A stretch of DNA of 64,000 nt, taken from positions 396,798-460,797 of the forward strand of contig NHNW01000031.1 in the NCBI GenBank assembly GCA_002786025.1. Reading direction: 5' to 3'. Below are positions 21,755-30,130 of the stretch, in pieces (within the stretch, counting starts at the first letter, position 1; every line of letters begins with the position of its first letter). The notes under the pieces are model-generated. The model ran no database searches. It had not been told where the DNA came from and was given only the letters and a program-made list of their open reading frames with translations. Source of the DNA: Zasmidium citrigriseum. Taxonomy: Eukaryota > Ascomycota > Dothideomycetes > Mycosphaerellales > Mycosphaerellaceae. The translations under genes were made by a program, and so were the position numbers.

Positions 21755-22639
21755 TCATGCCTTCCCTTTTCGCTTCTTCTCACACCACTCCATAAAGAAT
21801 CCAACGTCTTTGACAACAGCTCCCCCGATTCCAAGTTTCTGCACCCAGAGTGGGAGACTACCCTGAGCGTCTGAGGCCGTGCCCATGGTCCAGGTGACTT
21901 TCTTTCCCTCTTCTACGAGCTCTCCCCTCTCAATGCTGCAGTATATGCCCAACGTGTACTTCGATTCCTTGGCGTACTTTGCATTGGGTATCTTCGACAT
22001 GTCGACCGGAATCTGCACATCGACGAACTCGTTGTCTCGTCTGCCCGCAAGAACGACGACGGTGAACACTCTGGTCTGGAGGGGAAAAGGCAGGTCATGA
22101 ACCATCTCGAAGAGCTCCATGCTCACGTCCTGCCAATCGCCAACAGCTCGACCAAGACTCTGCAGCTGCTCCTCCCAGCCCAGCACTTTCCGCGCGTCGA
22201 CGACGCTGGGCGTGTAGTCTTTCTCATGTTGACTGTGATCTTGCCGCAGGCCTGCATCGAACTCTTGCCAACTTGCTGTCCCGGCCTTTGCCGCGTTCTC
22301 GTGAGTGCTCGATCGCGCCGCCCAGAATTCTGATCTTCCCTGAGTACGTCCCTCTTCAGGTAGATCGTGAGCTGAAATCTCGTGGGTCAAGAGCTCTACA
22401 GGAGCTGTCGAGGGTGGGGATTGCTTGTTCGTGTCCTTAACTTTGAAGTGTTTCGGCAGGTAGCCCGTCAGGAACTGATGGCCCTCTTCTAGGACGGTGT
22501 GGATGAAGTCTGACAGTTCGTGAGGTGGCGCCGATGGTTGGAGAGATGCGAGATCGGGATGTGCTGGTAGTTGTGTAGGTGGAAGCGCCTTCATCCGGAT
22601 GAAGGTCCCAAGGTGATCTGGATCTGTTGGGGCTGCCAT
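21755..22639 (-). CDS. DUF3074 (START-like) domain protein
   Basis: An intronless 294-residue protein. The arrangement resembles the fungal DUF3074 family, a START/SRPBCC-like fold: an N-terminal Pro-rich lead, a central segment around FWAARSSTHENAAKAGTASW, then LFEMVHDLPFPLQTRVFTVVVL and a strand pattern ending in WTMGTASDAQGSLPLWVQKL. A short basic C-terminus (KKRKGKA) ends the protein. START-like folds usually hold a lipid or another hydrophobic ligand; no ligand or pathway is known to me for this family. No signal peptide or membrane helix. Confidence 0.7.
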   Translation of the reverse strand: MAAPTDPDHLGTFIRMKALPPTQLPAHPDLASLQPSAPPHELSDFIHTVLEEGHQFLTGYLPKHFKVKDTNKQSPPSTAPVELLTHEISAHDLPEEGRTQGRSEFWAARSSTHENAAKAGTASWQEFDAGLRQDHSQHEKDYTPSVVDARKVLGWEEQLQSLGRAVGDWQDVSMELFEMVHDLPFPLQTRVFTVVVLAGRRDNEFVDVQIPVDMSKIPNAKYAKESKYTLGIYCSIERGELVEEGKKVTWTMGTASDAQGSLPLWVQKLGIGGAVVKDVGFFMEWCEKKRKGKA

Positions 22640-23205
22640 GTTGTGTAGATCAGGCGATTAGGTGTGGTCGTATATGATGAGACTGTAAGAGATGCGATAC
22701 GAGAAACCTACTGTCAGCTTAGAAGAGGAAGGATAGTCACGCGATGTTCGTCGAGTCGAGAAAGTGCAGTGACGACTGGACGCGGATGATGATGCCGACG
22801 ATGATGATGGCGTCCCTTGCTCCAAAACGGTGAACTTTGGCTAGGTAGACTCGCCAAAAGTCTTGTCGCATCTCACGCTCCTTGCTCTTCTCCAAACTTG
22901 AATGCTTCTCTATGGCCACCTGCCTCTATGCTCAATCTTCTGCACCTGCTAGAGATATCGCTATGCAGGCCACGCAAGACATCCGCAGATGCGGCACGGC
23001 GCTCAAGATCTACCAAGTAAATTGGGCCTTTTGGCGCAATTACCCCTATATTAGCAAGCTTCATGACTTGGACCAGGATGGCGATCATGAATAATGTCCA
23101 AACGATGCCGAACGCTTGAGCAACGATAAAGCCTGTTGCGCTCACGGCGTCTTGAAGACCTTGGCGAGTGTACGTCCTGGAGTCCAGTCTCAGTAGCCGG
23201 TCCCG
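22640..23205. other. Divergent region between DUF3074 and NTF2-like genes
   Basis: 566 bases between two divergent starts. The minus-strand candidate small gene listed next falls inside this stretch. Confidence 0.4.
22737..23088 (-). CDS. Candidate small membrane protein (uncertain)
   Basis: Two minus-strand segments, 23088-23044 and 22925-22737, can be joined by a GT-AG intron into a 77-residue protein. It starts MIAILVQVMKLANIG and ends with an AIIIVGIIIRVQSSLHFL hydrophobic helix, with a charged middle (EKSKEREMRQDFWRVYLAKVH). The frame of the first segment is also open further upstream (WTLFMIAILVQV), so the true start could be different. It would overlap the shared promoter of its neighbours. 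I recognise no family and cannot exclude chance. Confidence 0.25.
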
Positions 23206-23861
23206 ATGTCGAGCTCCGAATTCTACAAGCACGCGCTAGACGACGATGCTCCCAAGAAGAAAAGCAAAGTCCACAAGAAAACAGCGGCTCTCAGAGCAGA
23301 GTTCGAGGAGATCCACGAGAGCTCGCTGCGCGCCATCAACGCACGAGATTTTGACGTTCACAGTCAGCTCTGGGAACGCTATCGACAGCTCTCCGGCATA
23401 GAGCTCGACACCCCGGGGCTGGAGAATGAATTCGAAGCGGCGGGAATTGCTAGCCCGACTACAAGTACCACGCTTGCCGAGTATATGGAGTTTATGAAGA
23501 GTTTGACGCAGCTGCATCACGATTTGCAGATGCATTGTGAGAAGTAAGTCCCGAGGCAAGAAGTGCTTGCTGGTCAGCAGTCCATGTGCTAACCTCGAGT
23601 AGTAGGAACACGAAGATTGAGGAGAGGGAGGGGAGGGCCAGGCTGTTCTCTGTTGTCCGTCTAAGTGGCACCACTCCAGGTGAGAAAAGACGACCAATGA
23701 TTATCCTCTTACGTTCAGTACATTTGCTGACCTGCCGCTGTTCAGGAGTCCAGAGGCAGATAATGTGTGCATTAGACTTCCGTCTAATCGATGGTCGATG
23801 GATGGTGACGAAGATGTGGAGTATGAATGGTGTCGATTTGCTGAATGCGGATGAGATGTAG
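23206..23861 (+). CDS. Small NTF2/SnoaL-like fold protein
   Basis: A 175-residue model from exons 23206-23543, 23606-23679 and 23746-23861. A helical N-terminal half contains AALRAEFEEIHESSLRAINA and LTQLHHDLQMHCEK. The C-terminal half has the strand pattern of an NTF2/SnoaL-like sheet: GRARLFSVVRLSG, VQRQIMCALDFRLIDG, RWMVTKMWSMNGVD. The second intron (66 bases) is frame-neutral and stop-free, so an isoform retaining it is possible. Assignment rests on fold pattern, not on a recognised family. Catalytic role unknown; cytosolic by absence of signals. Confidence 0.55.
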
Positions 23862-24005
23862 TCGTAGGTTCAATGACTAGTTCACGGGACTTCGTGATCC
23901 TGTAGAATGTAAGAAGATCCATGATGTTCTCTTGTGTTGATCAGAAGACTCATATACATATCGTTCTCACTGCATGGATAACTCCCTTATAATCTTTCCG
24001 AAATC

Positions 24006-24407
24006 CTAATTTGCCTCTTCCAATAGCTCTCCCAGCGCATCCTCAAGGCCCTTCGAGTTTGCTCCCATCACCGTCTTGCACCATCTGTCTCCAACCATTA
24101 AAACCGTCACCGGAAGTTGATTCGGCGAGAATTTGAAGAGCATGCTGGTGTCGTGATTGAAATCCAGCTGGCAGAATCTGACACCTTTGTGTTGCCATTT
24201 GTCGGCCAAGGAGGCGTAGTCAATGGTGAACTTCTTGCATATGGGCAGCGAGGAGTTGGATACATTAATGACGGTAGGCCGATCCTTTGATTCGGAGACT
24301 ATCTTGTCATGAGCGGTCCTGTCATTGATCAGAAAGACATTCGAAGACATCGTGAACGTCGAGTATGTATGTCGCAGACGTATTGATGAAGAACGAAGGG
24401 ATGTCAT
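24006..24407 (-). CDS. Thioredoxin-fold protein with a degenerate active site
   Basis: A 133-residue protein. From MSSNVFLINDRTAHDKIV onward it follows the thioredoxin plan: TVINVSNSSLPICKKF at the active-site position, then VRFCQLDFNHD, and the cis-Pro strand QLPVTVLMVGDRW. The CxxC is replaced by SLPIC, so only one cysteine of the pair (with a following Lys) remains. It cannot form the usual disulfide. The first ATG (24,407) adds a basic, Ser/Arg-rich lead that could be a mitochondrial presequence; the internal ATG at 24,350 would give a 114-residue cytosolic form. It is divergent from the next gene, with only 182 bases between starts. Confidence 0.7.
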   Translation of the reverse strand: MTSLRSSSIRLRHTYSTFTMSSNVFLINDRTAHDKIVSESKDRPTVINVSNSSLPICKKFTIDYASLADKWQHKGVRFCQLDFNHDTSMLFKFSPNQLPVTVLMVGDRWCKTVMGANSKGLEDALGELLEEAN

Positions 24408-24589
24408 CAAGAATTGAGGGGAAATGTAGATGCTGCGATTGGGTGAAGCCGCGTTCAATTGGCCGGATAAGCGAAGGTTAGCCAGCGCTTGCTCCGGCAA
24501 CCCGATGTTTGTTTGAGATCGACGACTTCACCTCGTCGAACTTCAGAGCCCATCGCCGCCATCATAGCATCGGCATCACCTAGACAAGT

Positions 24590-26716
24590 ATGTCTTCACG
24601 TCAGCATACCATTGGAAACATCGAGTCTATTGGAACCAAGAGAAAGCGCGGAAATTTCAACTCCGTTGAAGAAGAACTAGCCTGGACTGCGACTCGTTGC
24701 CAGAGACTCTTGAGGACTATTACATCTAGGATATCGGCACTTCGCAGATTATTGGAGTCACCGGACGGCGGACTATCGAAAAGCCCGAGCGATTTCCATG
24801 GCACTGCATTCAAGAAGACACAACCTAAGAAGACTGAGCACTGGTCTTCTGTCGATCCTGCCTGGCTCCCTACCGGAATGCCCAAAGCCAAAGGACGGAC
24901 GTATGCTGCGAAACCGAAGGATAGCAGAAGAAGGCCCCTGAACGCTCGAGACCCCAATTTTGCGTTTCCGAGTCCGTTTGTCAAGAGAATCGGAACCTCT
25001 GGCAATTTCAAGGTCCAAGACGAGCCTGAGGAATGCGATGCACGGCCGGCGAAGAAGAGTCGACGGAGCAGGCAGCTTCCGATTAAACCTCGATCGGAGA
25101 GACAGGAGATTGAAGCCGGACTGGTCTTGGCCGTATCGAACCTGCTCAGCACGACGAAGGCCACCCAGCCCCAAAGGCATGGATCTCGATCCCTTTTGAG
25201 CACTTGTCTGCGCCAAGTCCCTGGCTTTGTCGACTTCAGCGTCGAGGAGCAAGATGAAAATGTTGATGAGGACGAAGTCTTGGGCGAAGTTTTCACGTAC
25301 TTGGAGGACTTGGGAACAGGCGAAGGCTGGATAGGATTGCGAGATGTGGTCCGAAATCAATGCATTCACCTTGCAGCAGAAGCTGTCGACGACAATCTTC
25401 TGTCGGAGAAAACCGTGTCATCATTGATCGACATCTGCAGCTCACAAGGCGCTGTGACTGAAGGACAAGATCTATTACAAGCATGGCTCAAACGAACAGA
25501 CGCTCCATCGGCTACGAGCCTTGACCGACTTGACGCATTCACGTCCAGACACGAACGCCACGAGTTCAAGTTTCGAGCACTGAACGACCTGGGACAAGCC
25601 CAGACTTTGAACCTGATTCGAATTGAAAGTAGCCCGACTTTCTGGAGGGACTTGTTGAGTTCACTCACGAGCGACTCTGGCAATGCCGCAATGCAATGCC
25701 TTGTGAGCTGTGTTGCCACATTTGCCGACCTCGAGACCGGTAGAGAACTGAAAGCCGGAATTCGAGCCAACATGCGCGATCTCGCTCTCAAGGTCACTGT
25801 CATGGCCTGCGCGAGCATCCTTGCCAATGAGTCCCTGGCAACCAGTAATCCGCTTCCCGAATGTGTCCTCAGAGTGGCCGCCGACATAGCCTTGCGCTCC
25901 GTCAAGAACTCCGAACGTCACAATGGACGCACCCAGCCGCTGTCTGAATTTGAGACGCTTTTCTTGCTGGGATCTCAATTGCTTCTTGGCCTCAAATGCA
26001 ACAGTCGAATGTCTTGTGGAGTTTTCGACTTGGACACGTTGACAGGCCTGCTGCAGTTGCATGGCGATAGGACCAATGGCCGAAAACGCGAGTCTACCTT
26101 ACGCATGCGTCTGGAGGACTTCGCCAGTGAGGTCACTAAAGGCCTCATCACTCTCGAGAAGTTCGTTGGAGTTACGGTCACCGGGAAACTCCTTGATCAA
26201 GCACTCGATGCAATTGAGATCGGCTCGCCTGCTGCTGCGTTACTCAAGCAGGTCGCTCTTGAGACCACCTCGGTGCTTCGACAAGCCGATGACGGCTCGG
26301 CGAATTTTGATCTTGAGGAGTACCTCAAACGCCTGAACGATTCGCCGAAGCAGACAAGTATCATCCAGACACCACATCAAGGCACGAAGACCGGGAAGTT
26401 TCGTTGGGAGGAAGGGCTGTGTGAATGGGTTACCGCCACGCCTTTTATCAATCAGGCTGATGCCGAAGAGGAGGCAGAACCGGTCTCTAACATGGACAAG
26501 AGCGAGCAAACTTCATCGAGCAATGAGTGCTCGCCAGACGTCTTGGCTCTGTCGCCTCCGTTGAAGCGACGTCGCGTGCAAGCCACGAGCCCGTTGTGGA
26601 ACAAAAAAGTGACCAAGGGAGTCGTTGTCGTTCCGTTTCAGAGACCTGTCAGAGGGGTCCCGATCCAACGTGTTGATACGGAGGAAGACGAGAGTGGCGA
26701 TGAGCTGTGCTTTTAG
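24590..26716 (+). CDS. Conserved-looking protein of unknown function, probably nuclear
   Basis: An intronless 708-residue frame starting MSSRQHTIGNIESIG. I do not recognise a domain. Basic clusters that could be nuclear signals occur at KRKRG (residues 17-21), PAKKSRRSRQ (near 150) and PPLKRRRVQ (near 660). The middle (about 180-580) is predicted helical, with regular leucines and no low complexity, which fits an alpha-solenoid or scaffold. The C-terminus is acidic (DTEEDESGDELCF). The composition is clearly coding over the full length. A chromatin or DNA-repair accessory role would be speculation. Confidence 0.75.
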   Translation: MSSRQHTIGNIESIGTKRKRGNFNSVEEELAWTATRCQRLLRTITSRISALRRLLESPDGGLSKSPSDFHGTAFKKTQPKKTEHWSSVDPAWLPTGMPKAKGRTYAAKPKDSRRRPLNARDPNFAFPSPFVKRIGTSGNFKVQDEPEECDARPAKKSRRSRQLPIKPRSERQEIEAGLVLAVSNLLSTTKATQPQRHGSRSLLSTCLRQVPGFVDFSVEEQDENVDEDEVLGEVFTYLEDLGTGEGWIGLRDVVRNQCIHLAAEAVDDNLLSEKTVSSLIDICSSQGAVTEGQDLLQAWLKRTDAPSATSLDRLDAFTSRHERHEFKFRALNDLGQAQTLNLIRIESSPTFWRDLLSSLTSDSGNAAMQCLVSCVATFADLETGRELKAGIRANMRDLALKVTVMACASILANESLATSNPLPECVLRVAADIALRSVKNSERHNGRTQPLSEFETLFLLGSQLLLGLKCNSRMSCGVFDLDTLTGLLQLHGDRTNGRKRESTLRMRLEDFASEVTKGLITLEKFVGVTVTGKLLDQALDAIEIGSPAAALLKQVALETTSVLRQADDGSANFDLEEYLKRLNDSPKQTSIIQTPHQGTKTGKFRWEEGLCEWVTATPFINQADAEEEAEPVSNMDKSEQTSSSNECSPDVLALSPPLKRRRVQATSPLWNKKVTKGVVVVPFQRPVRGVPIQRVDTEEDESGDELCF

Positions 26717-26933
26717 CAGCGTCTCTATTGTACTAGTCCTGAGGGCATATTGCAGTAGCATGGTCTTGTCTCTGACGTCAATACATCAACAATTGCTGGT
26801 CATGGAATGGACCTCTTCTTCTCCTCTAGACGTCCTTGGACGAGACGCAATAAGCCTTTCACGCTCGACTGGCAAACACCACGGGTATCATGTCTCACGC
26901 GACGAAGCAATCTCTCCATCCAGCACAAAAACT

Positions 26934-28433
26934 TTAGCTTCTTGATGCAGAAGCATTTGAACCACCTTCCACCAGAGCCTGCGCCAGCTGCTCACTTATC
27001 AATCCCTCATCAACGCACCCCTGCAGCGCCTCCATCAAGGTATCAGGCGCAGCGGCACTTCCATCACCACCGTACATAAATGCCGAAATCGCCTTCGCCA
27101 ACTCCCACCTCTCCTGTGCCTCTTCTTCCACTTCTTCGTCCCCGCTCACTTTGGCATGCGATACAGCGCCCTTGTAATACGTCTGGGCGTTGGTCATGAG
27201 TGTCTTTGCGCTCTTCCTCACGCCGTCCGAGACATCGGCCTTCGGAATGTTGGCGACACGATGTCGGAGAAGTTCCAAGTCGCCTTTGGCTTTGTATGTC
27301 TCGGCTTTGCGCTCTTGGGCGTCCTCGGTGGTCAACTTTGTCGTCTGAGTGTACAGATCCTGAGACAAGCTCAGCTGTTTCCAGCAGAGCATTGCCGGGA
27401 GATCTGGCGACTCGCCGAATCGATCGAGACATGACAGCACCAGCTCAGTACACGCTTCGGCTTCAGCGTTAAGAGCAGTGGCATCGGTCTCCTTCCCTGA
27501 TATGTTGAAGGTGTCAAGCCGCTCCACATAGGTCTGCAACTCGATGATCTGCATTTCAAACTGAGCACTGGCAAACGCCGCAACGAAAGTAGCTCGATCG
27601 ACGGCAACAGTGAACCGAGCCTTATCCTGCTCTTCCTTGGGGAGCAATTTGATGTAGTTGGGTGCTTTCGTTTCTGTAAGCATCTGCGCCATCTCGCCAA
27701 GATTATGCAGACCTGGTTGATCTGCCAAGGGCACGAGCGTAATGAGCGCGGACAGTGATGCATGGACAGTATCCAGGAGGTCGAATGGAGAGATGGGCAC
27801 CTCCACAATCGCGGATTGCTCGTCTTGCATATCGGTATCCTGGGCTGGAGCCGGGTTCTCGTCTGGCTCCAGAGCAACGCCACCTTCCTCGGTGTCTGGG
27901 AAGTCTAGCTGGTGCTGCTCATACATCATCTCTTGTTTGGAGAGACATGACGAGAGCATCTCCAAGGCTTCGTGTAGTAAGGGAACGGCTTCCTCAGAAC
28001 GATCCTCTTCGATCAGCGCTTCGGCCAGAGTCGTCAAGACCTGCGCAGTGTTGAACAAAACGTCCGGATTGTCCTCGCTCAACTTCCCAGCATATCGATG
28101 CGACTCCAAGGTAAGTTGCAACCAGTCGACCATCTCCACCCCGATGTGCTCAATGAGGTTCTCATGTTGAGACAATTCCAGCTGGAGTCGTGCCTTGTTG
28201 TACGCCAGATCGAAACTCGAAGGATGCTTGGCCAGTCCTTTATCGTAGACATCGAGGGCTCGCACAAATGCTCGTCCAGACTTGACCGGATCGCCCACAC
28301 GGTGCTTGCCTCCAGCCGCTTCCTCAAAATCAGCCGCTTCTTGGAAGTCGTCCATCGACTCCAGCGCTGACACCTTTTGTGGCTTCTTCTTCGGCGGCGG
28401 CCTGACGAATTGCTTGGGCTTGGATCCTCCCAT
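26934..28433 (-). CDS. TPR-repeat protein (UPF0656-like)
   Basis: A 499-residue intronless protein beginning MGGSKPKQFVRPPPKKK. The N-terminal basic lead is followed by a DFEEAAGGKHRVGDPVKSG segment and TPR-like helix pairs (RAFVRALDVYDKGLAKHPSS, then SEEAVPLLHEALEML). This order resembles the fungal family once called UPF0656 in fission yeast, though I make that link from memory. An acidic patch lies near residue 200. Likely a cytosolic or nuclear co-factor; no enzymatic motif. The start is the only ATG before the conserved lead; an in-frame upstream extension lacks an ATG. Confidence 0.75.
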   Translation of the reverse strand: MGGSKPKQFVRPPPKKKPQKVSALESMDDFQEAADFEEAAGGKHRVGDPVKSGRAFVRALDVYDKGLAKHPSSFDLAYNKARLQLELSQHENLIEHIGVEMVDWLQLTLESHRYAGKLSEDNPDVLFNTAQVLTTLAEALIEEDRSEEAVPLLHEALEMLSSCLSKQEMMYEQHQLDFPDTEEGGVALEPDENPAPAQDTDMQDEQSAIVEVPISPFDLLDTVHASLSALITLVPLADQPGLHNLGEMAQMLTETKAPNYIKLLPKEEQDKARFTVAVDRATFVAAFASAQFEMQIIELQTYVERLDTFNISGKETDATALNAEAEACTELVLSCLDRFGESPDLPAMLCWKQLSLSQDLYTQTTKLTTEDAQERKAETYKAKGDLELLRHRVANIPKADVSDGVRKSAKTLMTNAQTYYKGAVSHAKVSGDEEVEEEAQERWELAKAISAFMYGGDGSAAAPDTLMEALQGCVDEGLISEQLAQALVEGGSNASASRS

Positions 28434-29011
28434 TCTGCCAACCTTTTCGCTGTCCGATAGGTGATGTCTTTCTTGCTGCCAGCACACACACACACTGGCG
28501 GTACAGTAGCTTCTTTCTGATATCGCGGCTCGCCACGCGATGCCCTTCGATTCAATTTGCAAAAAATCCCCACGGGCGGATTAAAATCGGCCTCAAGATC
28601 CTGGCCGATTTCGTCACTGTGCAGGAGACTTCAAGGTCAGCGAGCCCTTGCCGATTCCTTTGCCAGAAGGTACTCGGTGATGATGCTCGTGGGAATCGTC
28701 ACCAGCGAGACGTAGAGGTATGCGGCTTTGGCGGAGTGTGGCAGTGGTCCGGCGCGAAATATGTACGTGGACAAAAATTGACAGAAATGTAAAATGCGCC
28801 ACCCCGCCCTAGTTCTAATGATGGAATACCTTAGAAGCTGTGGATCCACGATTCGTCCTACTGTTCTAATAAATCAGCGATTGATAAGTAGCTGTTTCAA
28901 CTCCCCTCGCAACAACAGCGGCGCCGCCAACTAGCGAGTTTGACAAACGTGCTTCTTCGAATACTTCTCGTTCTGCTGCTCTTGCTCGCGCTGGAGAAGA
29001 CAACAACCAAA
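28434..29011. promoter_or_regulatory. Divergent promoter region, TPR protein / 6PGL
   Basis: 578 bases between divergent starts. A hydrophobic in-frame stretch directly upstream of the 6PGL ATG has no ATG of its own and is treated as leader. Confidence 0.5.
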
Positions 29012-29809
29012 ATGGTCGGCGCTCCGTCACTTTTCAGTTTCAAGGACGTTGATAGCGACCTCGCGCCCAATCTACGCAAATACGTCCTCGACCAGCAAAA
29101 CGAAGCCCTCGCCCGTCATGGTGTCTTCCGCGTCGCTGTCTCCGGCGGTTCCCTCCCCAAGACGCTCGCCAAAGCCCTTCTAGCCACCTCAAACGGCAGC
29201 AAAGAGGACACACCACAATTCAGCAAATGGGAGATCTTCTACGCTGACGAGCGCTGCGTGCCCCTCGACCACGATGACTCGAACCACAAGCTCGTCAAGC
29301 AGGATCTCCTCGATAAGATCCCCGAAGAGCTCGGCCAGCCCAAAGTCTACCCGATCGACGAGAAGTACCTCGACGACCCGAAGGAAATGGCGGATCAGTA
29401 CGAGAAGACATTGGTGTCCATCTTCGCCGCGCGCGATTCTGTCAAGCTCCCTCTCTTCGATCTGCTCTTGCTTGGCTGCGGACCCGACGGACACACCTGC
29501 TCGCTCTTCCCGGATCACCCGCTGCTGAGAGAACAAGACGCCTGGGTTCTCTCGATCAGCGACTCGCCGAAGCCACCGCCAAAGCGCATCACGCTGAGTC
29601 TGCCGGTCGTGTTGCACGCTGCGAAGATTGGTTTCGTCGCGACAGGAGGTGGGAAGAAGGATATCCTCAAGAAGATCTTCGAGACGGAACAGGGCGGAAA
29701 CCTGCCCAGTGGATTGGTGAACAGAGGCGCGGGAGAGAAGGTCAGCTGGTTCTGCGATGCTTCAGCGACAGAGGGTGTCAACTTCCCGCGTCGGGGAAGT
29801 GTGATGTGA
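29012..29809 (+). CDS. 6-phosphogluconolactonase (oxidative pentose phosphate pathway)
   Basis: A 265-residue intronless enzyme of the Sol/NagB-related family. It hydrolyses 6-phosphoglucono-delta-lactone to 6-phosphogluconate in the cytosol, the second step of the oxidative pentose phosphate pathway. Visible family blocks: FRVAVSGGSLPKTLAKAL, the EIFYADERCVPLDHDDSNHK strand-turn, the LLLGCGPDGHTCSLFPDH active-site loop (with the conserved Gly-Asp-Gly-His), and a PPKRITLSLPVVLHA segment. Length and order match yeast Sol3/Sol4. The ATG at 29,012 gives the expected N-terminus; the frame stays open upstream to a TTG, but no ATG supports the extension. Confidence 0.95.
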   Translation: MVGAPSLFSFKDVDSDLAPNLRKYVLDQQNEALARHGVFRVAVSGGSLPKTLAKALLATSNGSKEDTPQFSKWEIFYADERCVPLDHDDSNHKLVKQDLLDKIPEELGQPKVYPIDEKYLDDPKEMADQYEKTLVSIFAARDSVKLPLFDLLLLGCGPDGHTCSLFPDHPLLREQDAWVLSISDSPKPPPKRITLSLPVVLHAAKIGFVATGGGKKDILKKIFETEQGGNLPSGLVNRGAGEKVSWFCDASATEGVNFPRRGSVM

Positions 29810-30130
29810 GTTGTGGATGTTTCATAAGAGGCTCAAAATGGATACCTGTCGCATGTCTCGCGACGTGCTATGACTGTATGCTAGACGCATGAAAGAATGT
29901 CAACGACTGTAGACGGCCGTCTTAGAAATGCATCTTGAAAACAACATTTTGAAAACCTTCAAGATTGAAGATCGAAAGAATCGAATACTGAAGGTGACTA
30001 GCTCCACCTCGGCTGTATAGAAGACGTGGGATGATACTACAAGTCACATGTGCCGCCAAAGACCTATCGTGCCACAACCGGCTGCTATGCCCGACTCCGT
30101 TTTCCATGCTGTTGACCTGAGTACACACGC
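29810..30130. other. 3' region between converging genes
   Basis: 321 bases between the 6PGL stop and the acyl-CoA dehydrogenase stop. AT-richer than the surrounding coding DNA; no gene seen. Confidence 0.5.

Noticed and set aside
28940..29011. Signal-peptide-like extension (ILLVLLLLLALE) in frame upstream of 6-phosphogluconolactonase
   Set aside because: It begins at a TTG with no ATG, and the enzyme is cytosolic in known fungi with a start matching the ATG at 29,012.
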